Notes: generated by a model from the letters alone, not told the origin. DNA of 64,000 bases from Candidatus Omnitrophota bacterium (GCA_022710715.1 JAKLGJ010000003.1:254527-318526); one strand, 5' to 3'. Counted from the first letter of the stretch, positions 39,691 to 48,846 are shown. Program-made: numbers and translations.

Positions 39691-40362
39691 TTAAAACCTG
39701 TAGGTTACCCCGAATGAAATAACGGGATAAAACTCGAACTCGTCCAGTTCATCTTCCAGATCCGCCTTTTCCCGCGCCAGATTCGCCTGGAATGCGGCAT
39801 TGGCGGCCAGTGTCCCGTCGGTAGTCACGCTCAAATCCGGGGAACCCTGGAACATCACGCCGATATCGAAGTTAAACGACCAGTTGCTTTCCGTTCCGAA
39901 GGGGTTGCCGTAACCTATGCCCAGATACGGAGCAAGCGAGTTAAAATCAAGCTCGCCCTTGAGTGTCCCTACTTCCGCGGAGGTGTAGGTTACGCCGCCG
40001 ATATCGTAGGTGCCGGCTGTCGTCGCTTTCAACTCCAGGCTGTTCTCATTGGCCATACAGCCGCCGGTCACGCGGAAACCGTTATCGAACGGGAACCAAT
40101 CGACCAGCCCCGCGAAGGTCAGAAGCTCGAGGTCGAAGTCATAGTTGATATCGCTTTCCTTGCCGTCGTAATCGTATTGAAAAGTATTGGCTCCCGCCCT
40201 GACGTTGAAATGAGGGGTGATGTTGACGATCCCTTCCAGCCCCCCGCCCAGGGTACCGGCTTTGGCCGAAAGCGCTAACCGTGAATCCGCCGCAAAGAGA
40301 TGCCCTGCCGCGCACGCAAACAGCAACGCCACTACCAAAAACGCAACACATTTGCTTTTCAT
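39691..40362 (-). CDS. Outer-membrane beta-barrel protein, 8-strand type
   Basis: Start ATG 40360-40362 (GGAGGAGCGAACT upstream), 223 aa. Signal peptide CVAFLVVALLFACAAGHLFA; mature protein of amphipathic strands (FNVRAGANTFQYDYDG, FRVTGGCMANENSLELKA, YLGIGYGNPFG, FNFDIGVMFQG) ending in GVTYRF. This is the architecture of OmpA/OmpW-like small barrels. A helical insertion (AAFQANLAREKADLEDELDE) precedes the last strand. Function unknown. Confidence 0.85.
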   Translation of the reverse strand: MKSKCVAFLVVALLFACAAGHLFAADSRLALSAKAGTLGGGLEGIVNITPHFNVRAGANTFQYDYDGKESDINYDFDLELLTFAGLVDWFPFDNGFRVTGGCMANENSLELKATTAGTYDIGGVTYTSAEVGTLKGELDFNSLAPYLGIGYGNPFGTESNWSFNFDIGVMFQGSPDLSVTTDGTLAANAAFQANLAREKADLEDELDEFEFYPVISFGVTYRF

Positions 40363-40384
40363 AGTTCGCTCCTCCTTTAGCTGT

Positions 40385-40413
40385 ATTATAGCGCCGGCGC
40401 TTAACCGCTGCAA
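40385..40413 (-). promoter_or_regulatory. Promoter of the outer-membrane barrel gene
   Basis: Minus strand TTGCAG (40413-40408), 17 nt, TATAAT (40390-40385), about 22 nt upstream of the ATG. Confidence 0.7.
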
Positions 40414-40451
40414 CGAATAATCGGGAATTTTGAAATAAGGGGAGCGAACGG

Positions 40452-41555
40452 TTATAACTGTTCGCGCAGGGGCGGATGATCCAGCAGACTGCCGTAATGG
40501 AAAATAACGCACTCTCCTGCGCCGGTATCTTCACAGGCGCGCATTTGCCGGCGGAACGTTGCCGGCGCGATGCCCAGGACATAGGCGCCGACCGCAAAAT
40601 TGAGCTTGCCGGGATCGCTGACCCGTTTTCTGGCGTCAGCGAGATATCTGGCAAATTCGTTTGCGTCTGCGGAATACGTCATCACGGTCACGAAATCCAC
40701 CAGCCCGCTCTCCAGCCAGGACGGCCATTCCTGAAAAGCTTCCTGCGAAGCGCGCACGTACGGAGCGCAGCCGGTAGCCGATACCTGCATATCCGGCCTT
40801 TTGGCGCGCACTTTCTTTACCAGAAGCGCGAGGAGTTCGGTCACCTGCCGCCGCTTCCAGGCCTGCCATTGCGGGCTCTTCTCCGCTACCGTTGTACAAC
40901 CGGTGGCTTTTTTAAACCGGTCGACATTGATCCTGGTAAAACCATAAGCGGGATTTTTATCGGGATAACGGATGTAATCGAACTGTATCCCGTCAAGAGC
41001 GGGATAGCGATCCAGTATCTCGTCGACCAGCAACGCGAGTTCTTCGCGGACGCGGGGATCTCCGGGTTCGAGAAAATACTGGTTATCGATTCTGTAATCT
41101 TCGAGACTGGTCTTTTTCTTGAGATTGCGGGTAAGGATATCGCAGCCGTATTTCTTGAGCAGCGGAGCGTTCTTATTGTTGGCAAGACTCAACAGGTTGA
41201 CCCAGGCATGCACCTGGATCCCGGCGGCATGTGCCTGCTCGATCAGCAGCGCGAGCGGATCCTGCCCCGCGCTTTTCAAACACCGCTCATACGGAGAGGG
41301 ATCCCCGACTTTCGAGGGAAACCACGCCTGGTTAGCCCGATAGATCTGCACAAAAAGGGTTTTTACCCGATCCTGCCCGGCGGTCTCCACCACCCGGCTG
41401 ATCTCTTTGCGCCCGGACAATACCTGGGGCGTCTGCAGCACGGTTACGAACATGCCCCGGCCGTGCGGCTGTGCCTGCGCGGTCTGCGCAAGGCAGAAAA
41501 AAACGAACACCGCGAGCGCCAGCCCCCCGGTCCGCGCCGCGCGACGCAGCATCAA
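40452..41555 (-). CDS. Exported glycoside-hydrolase-like protein (GHL10/YngK type)
   Basis: The 367-aa protein has a signal peptide (LALAVFVFFCLAQTAQA) and a GH-like TIM barrel: KTLFVQIYRANQAWFPS, GIQVHAWVNLLSLAN, the hallmark ALDGIQFDYIRYP with two acidic residues, and VDFVTVMTYSADANEF. The family (DUF187/GHL10) is associated with cell-wall or polysaccharide processing. The start overlaps the 41552-41917 gene end by 4 nt. Confidence 0.85.
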   Translation of the reverse strand: MMLRRAARTGGLALAVFVFFCLAQTAQAQPHGRGMFVTVLQTPQVLSGRKEISRVVETAGQDRVKTLFVQIYRANQAWFPSKVGDPSPYERCLKSAGQDPLALLIEQAHAAGIQVHAWVNLLSLANNKNAPLLKKYGCDILTRNLKKKTSLEDYRIDNQYFLEPGDPRVREELALLVDEILDRYPALDGIQFDYIRYPDKNPAYGFTRINVDRFKKATGCTTVAEKSPQWQAWKRRQVTELLALLVKKVRAKRPDMQVSATGCAPYVRASQEAFQEWPSWLESGLVDFVTVMTYSADANEFARYLADARKRVSDPGKLNFAVGAYVLGIAPATFRRQMRACEDTGAGECVIFHYGSLLDHPPLREQL

Positions 41556-41917
41556 TCGGCTTTCAGCCAGGCGAGCGCTTCATCCATGTCGGAGAAGGCG
41601 CGCACCTTATCCCCGTAGTTGTTGCAGAGAACTTCAAAGAACTTGAACAATTCCATTTTCTGCGAAACGACAATCGCCCGCTTCCAGGACTGATCGATGC
41701 CGATATTGCGTATCATCTCGCGGATGCTGACGATTTCAATCTCGGCAAGATCCACCTGCGCTTCCCTGAAATCGCTCAATAACCGCTCATTTTTCCTGGT
41801 GGCTTTGCTATAGACTTCTTTGACATACGCGCCAACCTGCATATGATCAACCTGCCCCTTGAAAACCCCGCGCAGGCAGTTGTTCTGCTGATCGTAATAA
41901 ACGTTGAATTCCGCCAT
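41552..41917 (-). CDS. Small soluble protein, SpoIIAA/STAS-like
   Basis: The 121-aa alpha/beta protein starts with EFNVYYDQQNNCLRGVFKGQV, followed by RLLSDFREAQVDL and ending FSDMDEALAWLKAD. This is the pattern of SpoIIAA-like/STAS-related proteins found next to many unrelated genes. GGAGGCGGG precedes the ATG. No phosphorylation serine can be pinned down. Function unknown. Confidence 0.65.
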   Translation of the reverse strand: MAEFNVYYDQQNNCLRGVFKGQVDHMQVGAYVKEVYSKATRKNERLLSDFREAQVDLAEIEIVSIREMIRNIGIDQSWKRAIVVSQKMELFKFFEVLCNNYGDKVRAFSDMDEALAWLKAD

Positions 41918-41994
41918 CCCGCCTCCAGTGATAGTATTATCGACTGTATGATCGAAAGACTTTAGCGGGGATTATACCATAAAACAGAGAAAGA

Positions 41995-42023
41995 TTGAAT
42001 AGTATTTATGTTTGCGCTATAAT
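41995..42023 (+). promoter_or_regulatory. Promoter of mscL
   Basis: TTGAAT (41995-42000), 17 nt, TATAAT (42018-42023), 18 nt before the ATG. Confidence 0.75.
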
Positions 42024-42041
42024 AGCCGAAAAGGAGGGGAT

Positions 42042-42365
42042 ATGTCTTTTATCAAAGAGTTCAGGGAGTTCGCAGTAAAAGGCGATGCGGTGGACATGGC
42101 GGTAGGTATCGTTATCGGCGCGGCGTTCGGTAAGATCGTCACCTCGCTGGTCAACGATATCATCATGCCTCCGGTCGGGTTGCTGCTCGGCGGCGTCGAT
42201 TTCAAGAATCTCAAAGCCGTGATCAAAGCCGCGACGCTCGATAAACCCGAGGTCACGCTCAATTACGGGCAATTCATCAACACCGTGATCGACTTCATCA
42301 TCGTGGCCTTCTCCATCTTTGTCGCGGTCAAGATGATCAACACCCTCAAGAAAAAAGCAGCCTAG
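42042..42365 (+). CDS. mscL: Large-conductance mechanosensitive channel
   Basis: Pore that opens on hypo-osmotic shock. ATG at 42042 with AAGGAGG 5 nt upstream (107 aa). Conserved N-terminal helix [22 protein letters not shown]1 [20 protein letters not shown], the glycine/alanine constriction, TM2 [22 protein letters not shown] and a C-terminal KKKAA. Shorter periplasmic loop and C-terminus than in E. coli (136 aa). Confidence 0.96.
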   Translation: MSFIKEFREFAVKGDAVDMAVGIVIGAAFGKIVTSLVNDIIMPPVGLLLGGVDFKNLKAVIKAATLDKPEVTLNYGQFINTVIDFIIVAFSIFVAVKMINTLKKKAA

Positions 42366-42384
42366 AAAGATTTAAGAAAATCCG

Positions 42385-43047
42385 GTGACCGCTTTCCTCG
42401 CTTCGTTCTTCTTTGTTGTCCTGGCGGAGATGGGCGATAAAACCCAACTTCTGGCCATGGCTTTTGCCACCCGTTACAGCGCATGGAAAGTCCTGACCGC
42501 TGTTTTCCTGGCTACGGTGATCAACCACGGCCTGGCCGTGGCTGTAGGCCATTACCTCACCGTGATCATCCCCCTGGAGATTATCTCGCTGGCGGCAGCC
42601 TTCTCCTTTATTCTCTTCGGATTGTGGACCATTAGAGGAGATACGCTGGAGAACGAGGATAAAAAAGAAAGCCGCTTCGGCCCCATCGTCACCGTGGGGG
42701 TGGCTTTTTTCCTGGCGGAGATGGGAGATAAAACCCAGCTGGCCACGATAAGCCTGGCCGTAGAATATCAGAATATGGCCGGCGTGCTCATGGGCACCAC
42801 GCTGGGCATGATCACGGCAGACGCCATCGGGATCGTCATCGGGATCGTACTGCGCAAACACATCCCCGAGAAAACCATCAAATGGATCTCTGCCGTTATT
42901 TTCGTTTTGTTCGGTCTTTCCGGCATCTATAAGATCATTGCGCAACGCCTGCCCCCGCTCCTCACGCTGTCGATCCTGCTGGCCATAAGCGCAGCCACGG
43001 CTTACGCCGCCTATCGCATTAAAAGCAAGCAACCCTCATCACGGTAA
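42385..43047 (+). CDS. TMEM165/GDT1 (UPF0016) family cation transporter
   Basis: The 220-aa protein has six to seven spans and two copies of the E-x-GDKTQ motif: AEMGDKTQLLAM (about 15-26) and AEMGDKTQLATI (about 111-122). This duplication is diagnostic. Bacterial relatives export Mn2+ or Ca2+. The start is GTG at 42385, 19 nt after mscL, with a weak Shine-Dalgarno. A C-terminal hydrophobic segment beyond the normal fold (LLTLSILLAISAATAYAAY) is present. Confidence 0.93.
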   Translation: MTAFLASFFFVVLAEMGDKTQLLAMAFATRYSAWKVLTAVFLATVINHGLAVAVGHYLTVIIPLEIISLAAAFSFILFGLWTIRGDTLENEDKKESRFGPIVTVGVAFFLAEMGDKTQLATISLAVEYQNMAGVLMGTTLGMITADAIGIVIGIVLRKHIPEKTIKWISAVIFVLFGLSGIYKIIAQRLPPLLTLSILLAISAATAYAAYRIKSKQPSSR

Positions 43048-43057
43048 TAAACAGGAT

Positions 43058-43870
43058 TTAGAATCTGGTGCAGGTTTTGATCTGGAAGAAATCGCCGCGG
43101 GTAGTATTTCTCGATTTAATATCGCGCAGATAGGTGAACGTCACTGCGGCAAACGGCAGGCGCACATAGAGATCGGCGCCGGCGGAAAACATTTCCCGCG
43201 CGCTGCCGGAAACTCTCACCCCTCTGTCTTCCTGCGCAGCGCTTCTCATCCAGCTCAACGACGGTCCGACCTTGCAGCCTTTGCTCAAACGGTACCCCAG
43301 GAGTCCCTGCAGATGCAGTTCATTCCCGGGAGCAATCCGGGTGCCCGGATTCTCGGTGCGGAAAAAATATTTGGCCGCGGCGTCCACGCTCCAGGCCCCC
43401 ATCTGTTTAAACAGAAAAACGGCGGGCTTGATATCATATTGATGCGATCCGTAATTCACGGCTTTCGCGGAATCATACGCGCCGGTGGGGAATTCCACAA
43501 AGAGCATGGGCAGAACATCCGCTTTCCTGATGGGCAGGAAGCATCCGGCGCCCAGGTTGATATCTCCCACACCGCTGCTCGATACCTGATACCGCCCGCT
43601 GCGCACGCGGCCGAAAGGCGCGAAACCGGTCAGCACCAGGTCGCCTTTATAATAGCAGACCCGCAGCAATTCTTCCAACTTGCTGTATCCGTAGCCTTTG
43701 AGCCCGGCATTCCCTTTGCCATCGGCAAACGTATCCGCGTCATAGAAAGAGGTGTATGAGAGCAGATACAGCCCCTGCGTGCGCGCGCCGTCGTAAAAAT
43801 TCACCGCCGGGGCGACAGACGGCAACAGGAACACCAGCGCCAGAATAATCAATAGTTTGCTCATCAACAT
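43058..43870 (-). CDS. Outer-membrane beta-barrel protein (phenol-degradation MetA-like)
   Basis: ATG at 43868-43870 (GGAGAG upstream) gives 270 aa. Signal peptide LLIILALVFLLPSVAPA; mature part resembles the MetA-pathway/DUF3187-like transporter barrels: GDINLGAGCFLP, LFVEFPTGAYDS, WSVDAAAKYFFRTENPG, ELHLQGLLGYRLSKGCKVGP, ending IKTCTRF. The ORF to 44068 includes an upstream non-coding extension. Function unknown. Confidence 0.8.
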   Translation of the reverse strand: MLMSKLLIILALVFLLPSVAPAVNFYDGARTQGLYLLSYTSFYDADTFADGKGNAGLKGYGYSKLEELLRVCYYKGDLVLTGFAPFGRVRSGRYQVSSSGVGDINLGAGCFLPIRKADVLPMLFVEFPTGAYDSAKAVNYGSHQYDIKPAVFLFKQMGAWSVDAAAKYFFRTENPGTRIAPGNELHLQGLLGYRLSKGCKVGPSLSWMRSAAQEDRGVRVSGSAREMFSAGADLYVRLPFAAVTFTYLRDIKSRNTTRGDFFQIKTCTRF

Positions 43871-43972
43871 CGGCTGCTCTCTCCACGTTTCGGCGGGACG
43901 AACAAAAAACCTTGCCAACCGCTCTGTCCATAGTAGAATAGTAGTAGAGTGATTAATTGTCAAGGAGATATT

Positions 43973-44335
43973 ATGAAATGGTTGACAATCGTTCCCTGCG
44001 CCGGTATCATCGTGCTGCTCTGCGGCAGCGCTCCCTGCCATAGCCAGGACAACGCGACGGAGAACCAACTACCGGCGATACTGGTGGAACAGGAAATAAA
44101 ACGCATGACCGGGACCGTAGCCAAAGTCTCCTTCGTCAACTCCGAGATCATGATCACCGGAGAGCTGGGATATATAACGTTCCGCGTTCCGGATAACATC
44201 TCTATCATGCGGGGTTCGAAAGAGATAGACCTGGAGGACATCGAACCCGGGGAAACGGTCATGGTGCAGTACGAAAACCCGGAACCCGGCAAATACATCG
44301 CGGTTTTCCTCCGGGCCAGCACCGGATCAAGCTAA
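43973..44335 (+). CDS. Exported small hypothetical protein
   Basis: ATG at 43973 with AAGGAG 6 nt upstream; 120 aa. Signal peptide WLTIVPCAGIIVLLCGSAPCHS; mature part is a small beta domain (MTGTVAKVSFVNSEIMITGE, ITFRVPDNISIMRG, IEPGETVMVQYENPEPGKYI) like OB- or SH3-type folds seen in DUF5666-like proteins. Function unknown. It lies 56 nt before prmA. Confidence 0.7.
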   Translation: MKWLTIVPCAGIIVLLCGSAPCHSQDNATENQLPAILVEQEIKRMTGTVAKVSFVNSEIMITGELGYITFRVPDNISIMRGSKEIDLEDIEPGETVMVQYENPEPGKYIAVFLRASTGSS

Positions 44336-44390
44336 ACCGGAACGCGCGCCGCAGTACAACCTTCCGGCATCACCTACCGACGGGTCATGC

Positions 44391-45242
44391 ATGATCGAAA
44401 TACGCTTTGTCTTCACCTCGTCTTCTATCGGGCAGGCGGAACTGCTGCGCTGCGTTTTGCTCAAACGCGGACTGGATGCGGCAGACATCGTCGAAACGCT
44501 CCAGAAAAACAGATGGTTTCTTTCGATCTTCTCCCGCTCGCCGGCTCAAGCGGAAAGACTGATACGCCATATCCGCTCGCTGCGGCTCAAGGGCATTGCC
44601 GTTTCTTCCCTGCGCTTGCGCGACTGCGACTGGAAAACGCAGTGGAAAAAATACCTCAAACCTTTTAATATCACCCGGGATATCCGGATCGTCCCTTCCT
44701 GGATGAAGAACGCGCGCATCCCCCGCGGAAGCCGACCGGTGTACATCGATACCACGTTCGCTTTCGGCACCGGACTGCATGCTACCACCCGCATGGTCGC
44801 TCGTTTCATCGCCGCGCACCCGGCACATCTGGAGCGATTCCTGGACATCGGCACCGGGTCAGGGATACTCTCGATCATCGCCCAGCGATACGGAGCGGCA
44901 GATATCCGGGCTATCGACATCGACAGGCAATCCATAAAAACGGCGCGGGAGAATTTCCGACTGAACCGCTGCCGTCCGACCGCGCTCACCACTGTCGATT
45001 TCAAAGATTTTAAATCCCGGCAACGGTTCGATTTTGTGGCGGCGAACCTCCTGACCGAGGACCTTATCCGGCTGCAGTCCAGACTGAACGCCTGCCTGCG
45101 TCCGGGAGGACTGCTGGCCGTCTCCGGGATCTTCGCCGATAATTATCCGGTTTTCCGGCGCAAATTCAAGCCGGCGTCCTTGCGCTGCCTGCGGGTGACC
45201 CGGGACAGGAAATGGTACGCGCTGCTGTTCAAAAAATCGTGA
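44391..45242 (+). CDS. prmA: Ribosomal protein L11 methyltransferase-like
   Basis: The 283-aa SAM-dependent methyltransferase has the PrmA arrangement: a small N-terminal substrate domain (1-100), a link with FAFGTGLHATTRMVA, motif I LDIGTGSGILSIIA, acidic motif II IRAIDIDRQSI and the NLLTEDLI post-motif (PrmA NPPF/NLL type). It trimethylates L11 in E. coli. The usual GTGxHxTT is conserved. Stop and metG upstream region are adjacent. Confidence 0.9.
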   Translation: MIEIRFVFTSSSIGQAELLRCVLLKRGLDAADIVETLQKNRWFLSIFSRSPAQAERLIRHIRSLRLKGIAVSSLRLRDCDWKTQWKKYLKPFNITRDIRIVPSWMKNARIPRGSRPVYIDTTFAFGTGLHATTRMVARFIAAHPAHLERFLDIGTGSGILSIIAQRYGAADIRAIDIDRQSIKTARENFRLNRCRPTALTTVDFKDFKSRQRFDFVAANLLTEDLIRLQSRLNACLRPGGLLAVSGIFADNYPVFRRKFKPASLRCLRVTRDRKWYALLFKKS

Positions 45243-45278
45243 TTGCGGACAATTTCGCTTCGAGGTAAAATAAATGCC

Positions 45279-46916
45279 ATGAAAACACAACGCCACCTCC
45301 TGGTTACCAGCGCCCTTCCCTATGCCAACGGCAGCATCCATCTGGGGCATATGGTCGAGTACATCCAAACCGACATCTGGGTCAGATTCCAGCGGCTGCG
45401 GGGCAATGAATGCTATTATATGTGCGCCGACGATACCCACGGCACGCCGATCATGATCAGCGCCCGCAAACAGAATATATCGCCGCAGGAGTTGATCGAA
45501 CGGATGCACCGGGAACATACCCGCGATTTCGCCGCCTTCCGCATCAGTTTCGACAATTATTATTCCACCAATTCGGAGGAAAACCGGGAGCTGGCGGAAT
45601 ACATTTACCGGCAGGCCCAACAACTCGATGCCATTTACGCGAAGGAAATCGAGCAGTATTATTGCGAGAAAGACGGCATGTTCCTGCCCGACCGCATGAT
45701 CAAAGGCACCTGCCCCGCCTGCAAAGCAAAAGATCAATACGGCGACGCTTGCGAGATCTGCAGCGCCACCTATGACCCCACGCAGCTGATCGAACCGTTC
45801 TGCGCGGTCTGCGGGGCAAAACCGGTGCTGCGAAAATCAACGCATTATTATTTCAAGCTCTCCGCGTTCACCGATAAGCTTAAAGCCTGGGTCGCCGGCG
45901 GCCACGTGCGGCCGGAGATCCAGAACAAACTCCGGGAATGGTTTGACCAGGGGATCAAAGACTGGGCGATCTCCCGGGACGCGCCGTATTTCGGATTCAA
46001 GATCCCCGGAACAGAGGATAAATATTTTTACGTCTGGATGGACGCTCCGGTAGGCTATATCGCTTCCACTAAAAACTGGTGCAAAAAGAATAACCGCGAT
46101 TTCGAAGACATCTGGCGCGGGAACGGATTCGAGATCCACCATTTCATCGGCAAGGACATCCTCTATTTCCACACCCTGTTCTGGCCGGCGATGCTTATGG
46201 CGGCGGGTTTTTCCACGCCGACCCGGGTGCACATTCACGGGTTCCTGACAGTCAACGGCGAGAAAATGTCCAAATCGCGCGGCACCTTCATCAAAGCCGC
46301 GGATTACCTGGCCCATCTGGACCCGGAATTCCTGCGTTACTACTACGCTTCCAAGCTGGGCGCGGCCCTGGATGACCTGGATTTGAACCTCACCGATTTC
46401 GTCAACAGCGTAAACTCGTATATACTGGGGAAAGTGGTGAATATCGGAAGCCGGCTGGGAAAGATCGTGAACAAAAAGCTGGATAATAAACTGACTTCGA
46501 TCGATCCGGCCGGAGCGCTGGTGCTGCAGGAGATTCGAACGGCAATCCCGAAAATAACCGATTACTACGAAACGCTGGAATTCAACAAAGCCATGCGTGA
46601 GATCATGACCCTGGCGGACAAAGTCAATAAATACATTAACGATGCGGCGCCCTGGGAAACCGTCAAGACCGATACCGCCCAGGCGGCAAAAGTCTGTACT
46701 GCCGGATTAAACGCTTTATACCTGCTCACCGGGTTGCTCAAACCCGTTCTGCCCCGCATCAGCGAAGGCATAGAACAGTTCCTGAACGTCCCGCCCATCG
46801 CCTGGGACGCGTTTGACCGAAAGATCACCGATCACACCATCAACGAATACACGCACCTGGCTGAACGCATCGACCTTGCCGCGGCGCAGAAGCTCGTGAG
46901 CACTACTGCAGGATAA
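45279..46916 (+). CDS. metG: Methionyl-tRNA synthetase
   Basis: Charges tRNA-Met. ATG at 45279; 545 aa. Class I signatures: ALPYANGSIHLGHMVEY (HIGH, about 12-28) and GEKMSKSRGT (KMSKS, about 328-337). The zinc knuckle insertion has four CxxC pairs' worth of cysteines (CPAC, CEIC, CAVC). The C-terminal tRNA-binding (EMAP) domain of long forms is absent, so it is a short form. An upstream in-frame ATG at 45243 has no ribosome-binding site. Confidence 0.95.
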   Translation: MKTQRHLLVTSALPYANGSIHLGHMVEYIQTDIWVRFQRLRGNECYYMCADDTHGTPIMISARKQNISPQELIERMHREHTRDFAAFRISFDNYYSTNSEENRELAEYIYRQAQQLDAIYAKEIEQYYCEKDGMFLPDRMIKGTCPACKAKDQYGDACEICSATYDPTQLIEPFCAVCGAKPVLRKSTHYYFKLSAFTDKLKAWVAGGHVRPEIQNKLREWFDQGIKDWAISRDAPYFGFKIPGTEDKYFYVWMDAPVGYIASTKNWCKKNNRDFEDIWRGNGFEIHHFIGKDILYFHTLFWPAMLMAAGFSTPTRVHIHGFLTVNGEKMSKSRGTFIKAADYLAHLDPEFLRYYYASKLGAALDDLDLNLTDFVNSVNSYILGKVVNIGSRLGKIVNKKLDNKLTSIDPAGALVLQEIRTAIPKITDYYETLEFNKAMREIMTLADKVNKYINDAAPWETVKTDTAQAAKVCTAGLNALYLLTGLLKPVLPRISEGIEQFLNVPPIAWDAFDRKITDHTINEYTHLAERIDLAAAQKLVSTTAG

Positions 46917-47100
46917 AGGGATCTTCGGTGCCGTTGGCGAACTTGCAGTGCAAAGGATAGCACTCCGGCCCGATATCAAGGCACTCCAGCACATAATCGC
47001 CGATCCGTTCCTCCCCCACTTTAGAACCGGACAAAGCCATGAAACTGGCCTCCTGTTCCCGCAGATTGCAGAATCGCCAGATCATTTCCCTGCTGCTCAT
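46903..47100 (-). CDS. Small hypothetical protein (65 aa)
   Basis: ATG 47098-47100 with AAGGAGG 6 nt upstream is clearly the start. It begins MSSREMIWRFCNLREQEASF and has three cysteines (C11, C43, C50) in VLECLDIGPECYPLHCKF. It is convergent with metG and overlaps its end by 14 nt. Not recognised; a zinc-binding role is only a guess. Confidence 0.6.
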   Translation of the reverse strand: MSSREMIWRFCNLREQEASFMALSGSKVGEERIGDYVLECLDIGPECYPLHCKFANGTEDPFILQ

Positions 47101-47124
47101 ACGCACCTCCTTGCGCAGCATCCA

Positions 47125-47159
47125 AACAAAAAAGCGCGCCTTTTTTGAAAAAGCGCGCT
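47125..47159 (-). terminator. Terminator upstream of the 65-aa gene
   Basis: Minus strand GAGCGCGC...GCGCGC stem with A/T-rich loop, then TTTTTTG. It ends the tatD-tcdA unit. Confidence 0.65.
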
Positions 47160-47247
47160 CAACCTCTTTACCCATGGAATCGCATCGCCACCTCCATGTG
47201 GCTGAATCGGCTCTATTCTACCTCCCTGACCGCCTTTGCGCAACAGA

Positions 47248-47997
47248 TTATTCGGCTGATGACAGTTTGAGTTCGCCGAGCAGGAATTTGATCGCGCAAT
47301 GCGCGATAGTCAAACCGAATATCCCGGGAACCGTCGGCAAACTTCCCAGCTGCTTGCGTGCGCGGCCCCGCGCATAGGCTTCTTGCGTCGCGCTGTCTCC
47401 GACCGCCTGTTTAAGCCGCGGTTCCTGCGAATACACGCAAAAGATCCCTTTGTGTATGCCGTATTTACGCAGGCGCTTGCGCAGCTGCTGCGCCAGGACA
47501 CAACCGCGCGCCTCGAATAAATCGCCGCAACGCACCGCAAACACATCCGCGCGCAGCGCCGCCCCCATCGAAGAAATCACCGGAATACGCCGCTGATACA
47601 AATACGCCAGCGTCTGGGTCTTGGGATTCAAAGAATCCATGGCGTCGATGATCAAAGCCGCGCCCGTATCCGCCACGCCGGCGATGGTCTGACCGTCCAC
47701 AAACAGATCAGCGGTTTCGACCCGGCACTGCGGATGAATATCGCGGATACGCCGGGCCGCCACCGCTACTTTTTTTTCGCCGACAGTGGATTCAAAAGCC
47801 AGAAGGTTGCGGTTGATATTGCTCGGGCGCACCGTGTCGAAATCCGCCAGACGCAGACTTCCCACCCCTGCCCGCGCCAACGCCTCGACCACATAGCTGC
47901 CTACTGCGCCCAATCCCAGCACGGTTACCGAACTGGCGTGCAGCTTGAGCAGATTGTGCTTGCCGATAATCAATTCAGTGCGTAAAAAGCGTTCCAT
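47248..47997 (-). CDS. tcdA: tRNA threonylcarbamoyladenosine dehydratase (ThiF/MoeB family)
   Basis: The 249-aa E1-like adenylating enzyme has the Rossmann motif VLGLGAVGSYVVEALARAG, DFDTVRPSNINRNLLA (nucleotide/ring contacts) and DAMDSLNPKTQTLAYL. C-terminal CGDLFEARGC- and GIFCVYSQEP- segments match TcdA rather than MoeB. It cyclises t6A37 in tRNAs. It overlaps the tatD end by 23 nt. Confidence 0.85.
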   Translation of the reverse strand: MERFLRTELIIGKHNLLKLHASSVTVLGLGAVGSYVVEALARAGVGSLRLADFDTVRPSNINRNLLAFESTVGEKKVAVAARRIRDIHPQCRVETADLFVDGQTIAGVADTGAALIIDAMDSLNPKTQTLAYLYQRRIPVISSMGAALRADVFAVRCGDLFEARGCVLAQQLRKRLRKYGIHKGIFCVYSQEPRLKQAVGDSATQEAYARGRARKQLGSLPTVPGIFGLTIAHCAIKFLLGELKLSSAE

Positions 47998-48730
47998 TTT
48001 CCCAGACGGCGCGGCGCAAATCCTCTTCAGAAATATTTTTCAGCTGCGCAACCGCAGCATACCCTTTGTGCAGCAACGCGACATACTCCTGCGCCGTTTC
48101 CTGCGCGCCGGCAGGGAGCATGTACGGAAAATCCGTTTCTATGAGCAACCGGTCCAGCGGGACCAGCGAACATAATGCCGCGGTTTTCTCGCCCCCGGAC
48201 AGCAGGAACCGCAGTGAGAACGACACGTACCCTCCCAGAGAAAGTACTTTTTCCAGATCCGGCCGGGTGCCGGAAAATGCGTGCACCATGAAACGCAGTT
48301 GCTTATGCTTGCGCGCATCCAGGACGGAAAGCAGCTCAAACCAGGCCCGCAGACAATGGATCGCCGCGGGCTTACGCATTTCCACAGCCAGATCGACCTG
48401 CCGGCCGAAAATCTGCTCCTGAACCTGCATGGGTATACCTTGGCGCGCTCCGTCCAGGCCGATCTCGCCCACTCCCGCAGCATCACTACTTAGGAAATTC
48501 CGCAGTTCTGTCTGCCAATCGCCCAGTTCTTTCCCGGCGTACCAGGGATGCACTCCGTAGAAAGCGCAGATACGCACGTCCTGCAACGACAGCGCATGCA
48601 ACCGCTCCCAATCCAGGGGGCTGGTAGCGCAGCAAAAAAAACGCTGCACCGCGGCTTGCCGGCTTGAGAAAAACAACCCGTCAAGATCAACGGTAATGTC
48701 CTGGAGATGGATATGCGCGTCCTGTAACAT
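47975..48730 (-). CDS. tatD: TatD-family metal-dependent hydrolase
   Basis: The 251-aa TIM-barrel DNase-like protein has metal site residues in DAHIHLQD, GVHPWYAG, VGEIGLDG, KPAAIHCLRAW, FMVHAFSG and LLIETDFPYM. A TTGTCA-17-TATAAT promoter lies directly upstream, with the predicted start at the ATG itself (leaderless); no Shine-Dalgarno is present. Confidence 0.9.
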   Translation of the reverse strand: MLQDAHIHLQDITVDLDGLFFSSRQAAVQRFFCCATSPLDWERLHALSLQDVRICAFYGVHPWYAGKELGDWQTELRNFLSSDAAGVGEIGLDGARQGIPMQVQEQIFGRQVDLAVEMRKPAAIHCLRAWFELLSVLDARKHKQLRFMVHAFSGTRPDLEKVLSLGGYVSFSLRFLLSGGEKTAALCSLVPLDRLLIETDFPYMLPAGAQETAQEYVALLHKGYAAVAQLKNISEEDLRRAVWENGTLFTH

Positions 48731-48736
48731 ACCATT

Positions 48737-48765
48737 ATTATATGCGCCGGACCGCCTTTTGACAA
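48737..48765 (-). promoter_or_regulatory. Promoter of tatD (leaderless)
   Basis: Minus strand TTGTCA (48765-48760), 17 nt, TATAAT (48742-48737); ATG at 48730. Confidence 0.75.
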
Positions 48766-48782
48766 ATAGTTTGGCTTTTTGT

Positions 48783-48810
48783 TTGAGAAAACGCCGGAAA
48801 ATTGTATAAT
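48783..48810 (+). promoter_or_regulatory. Promoter of the DUF3568 gene
   Basis: TTGAGA (48783-48788), 16 nt, TATAAT (48805-48810), 36 nt before the ATG; divergent from the tatD promoter. Confidence 0.7.
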
Positions 48811-48846
48811 AGGGCTATCGGTCACATGTGAATGCGGAGGTACGCC

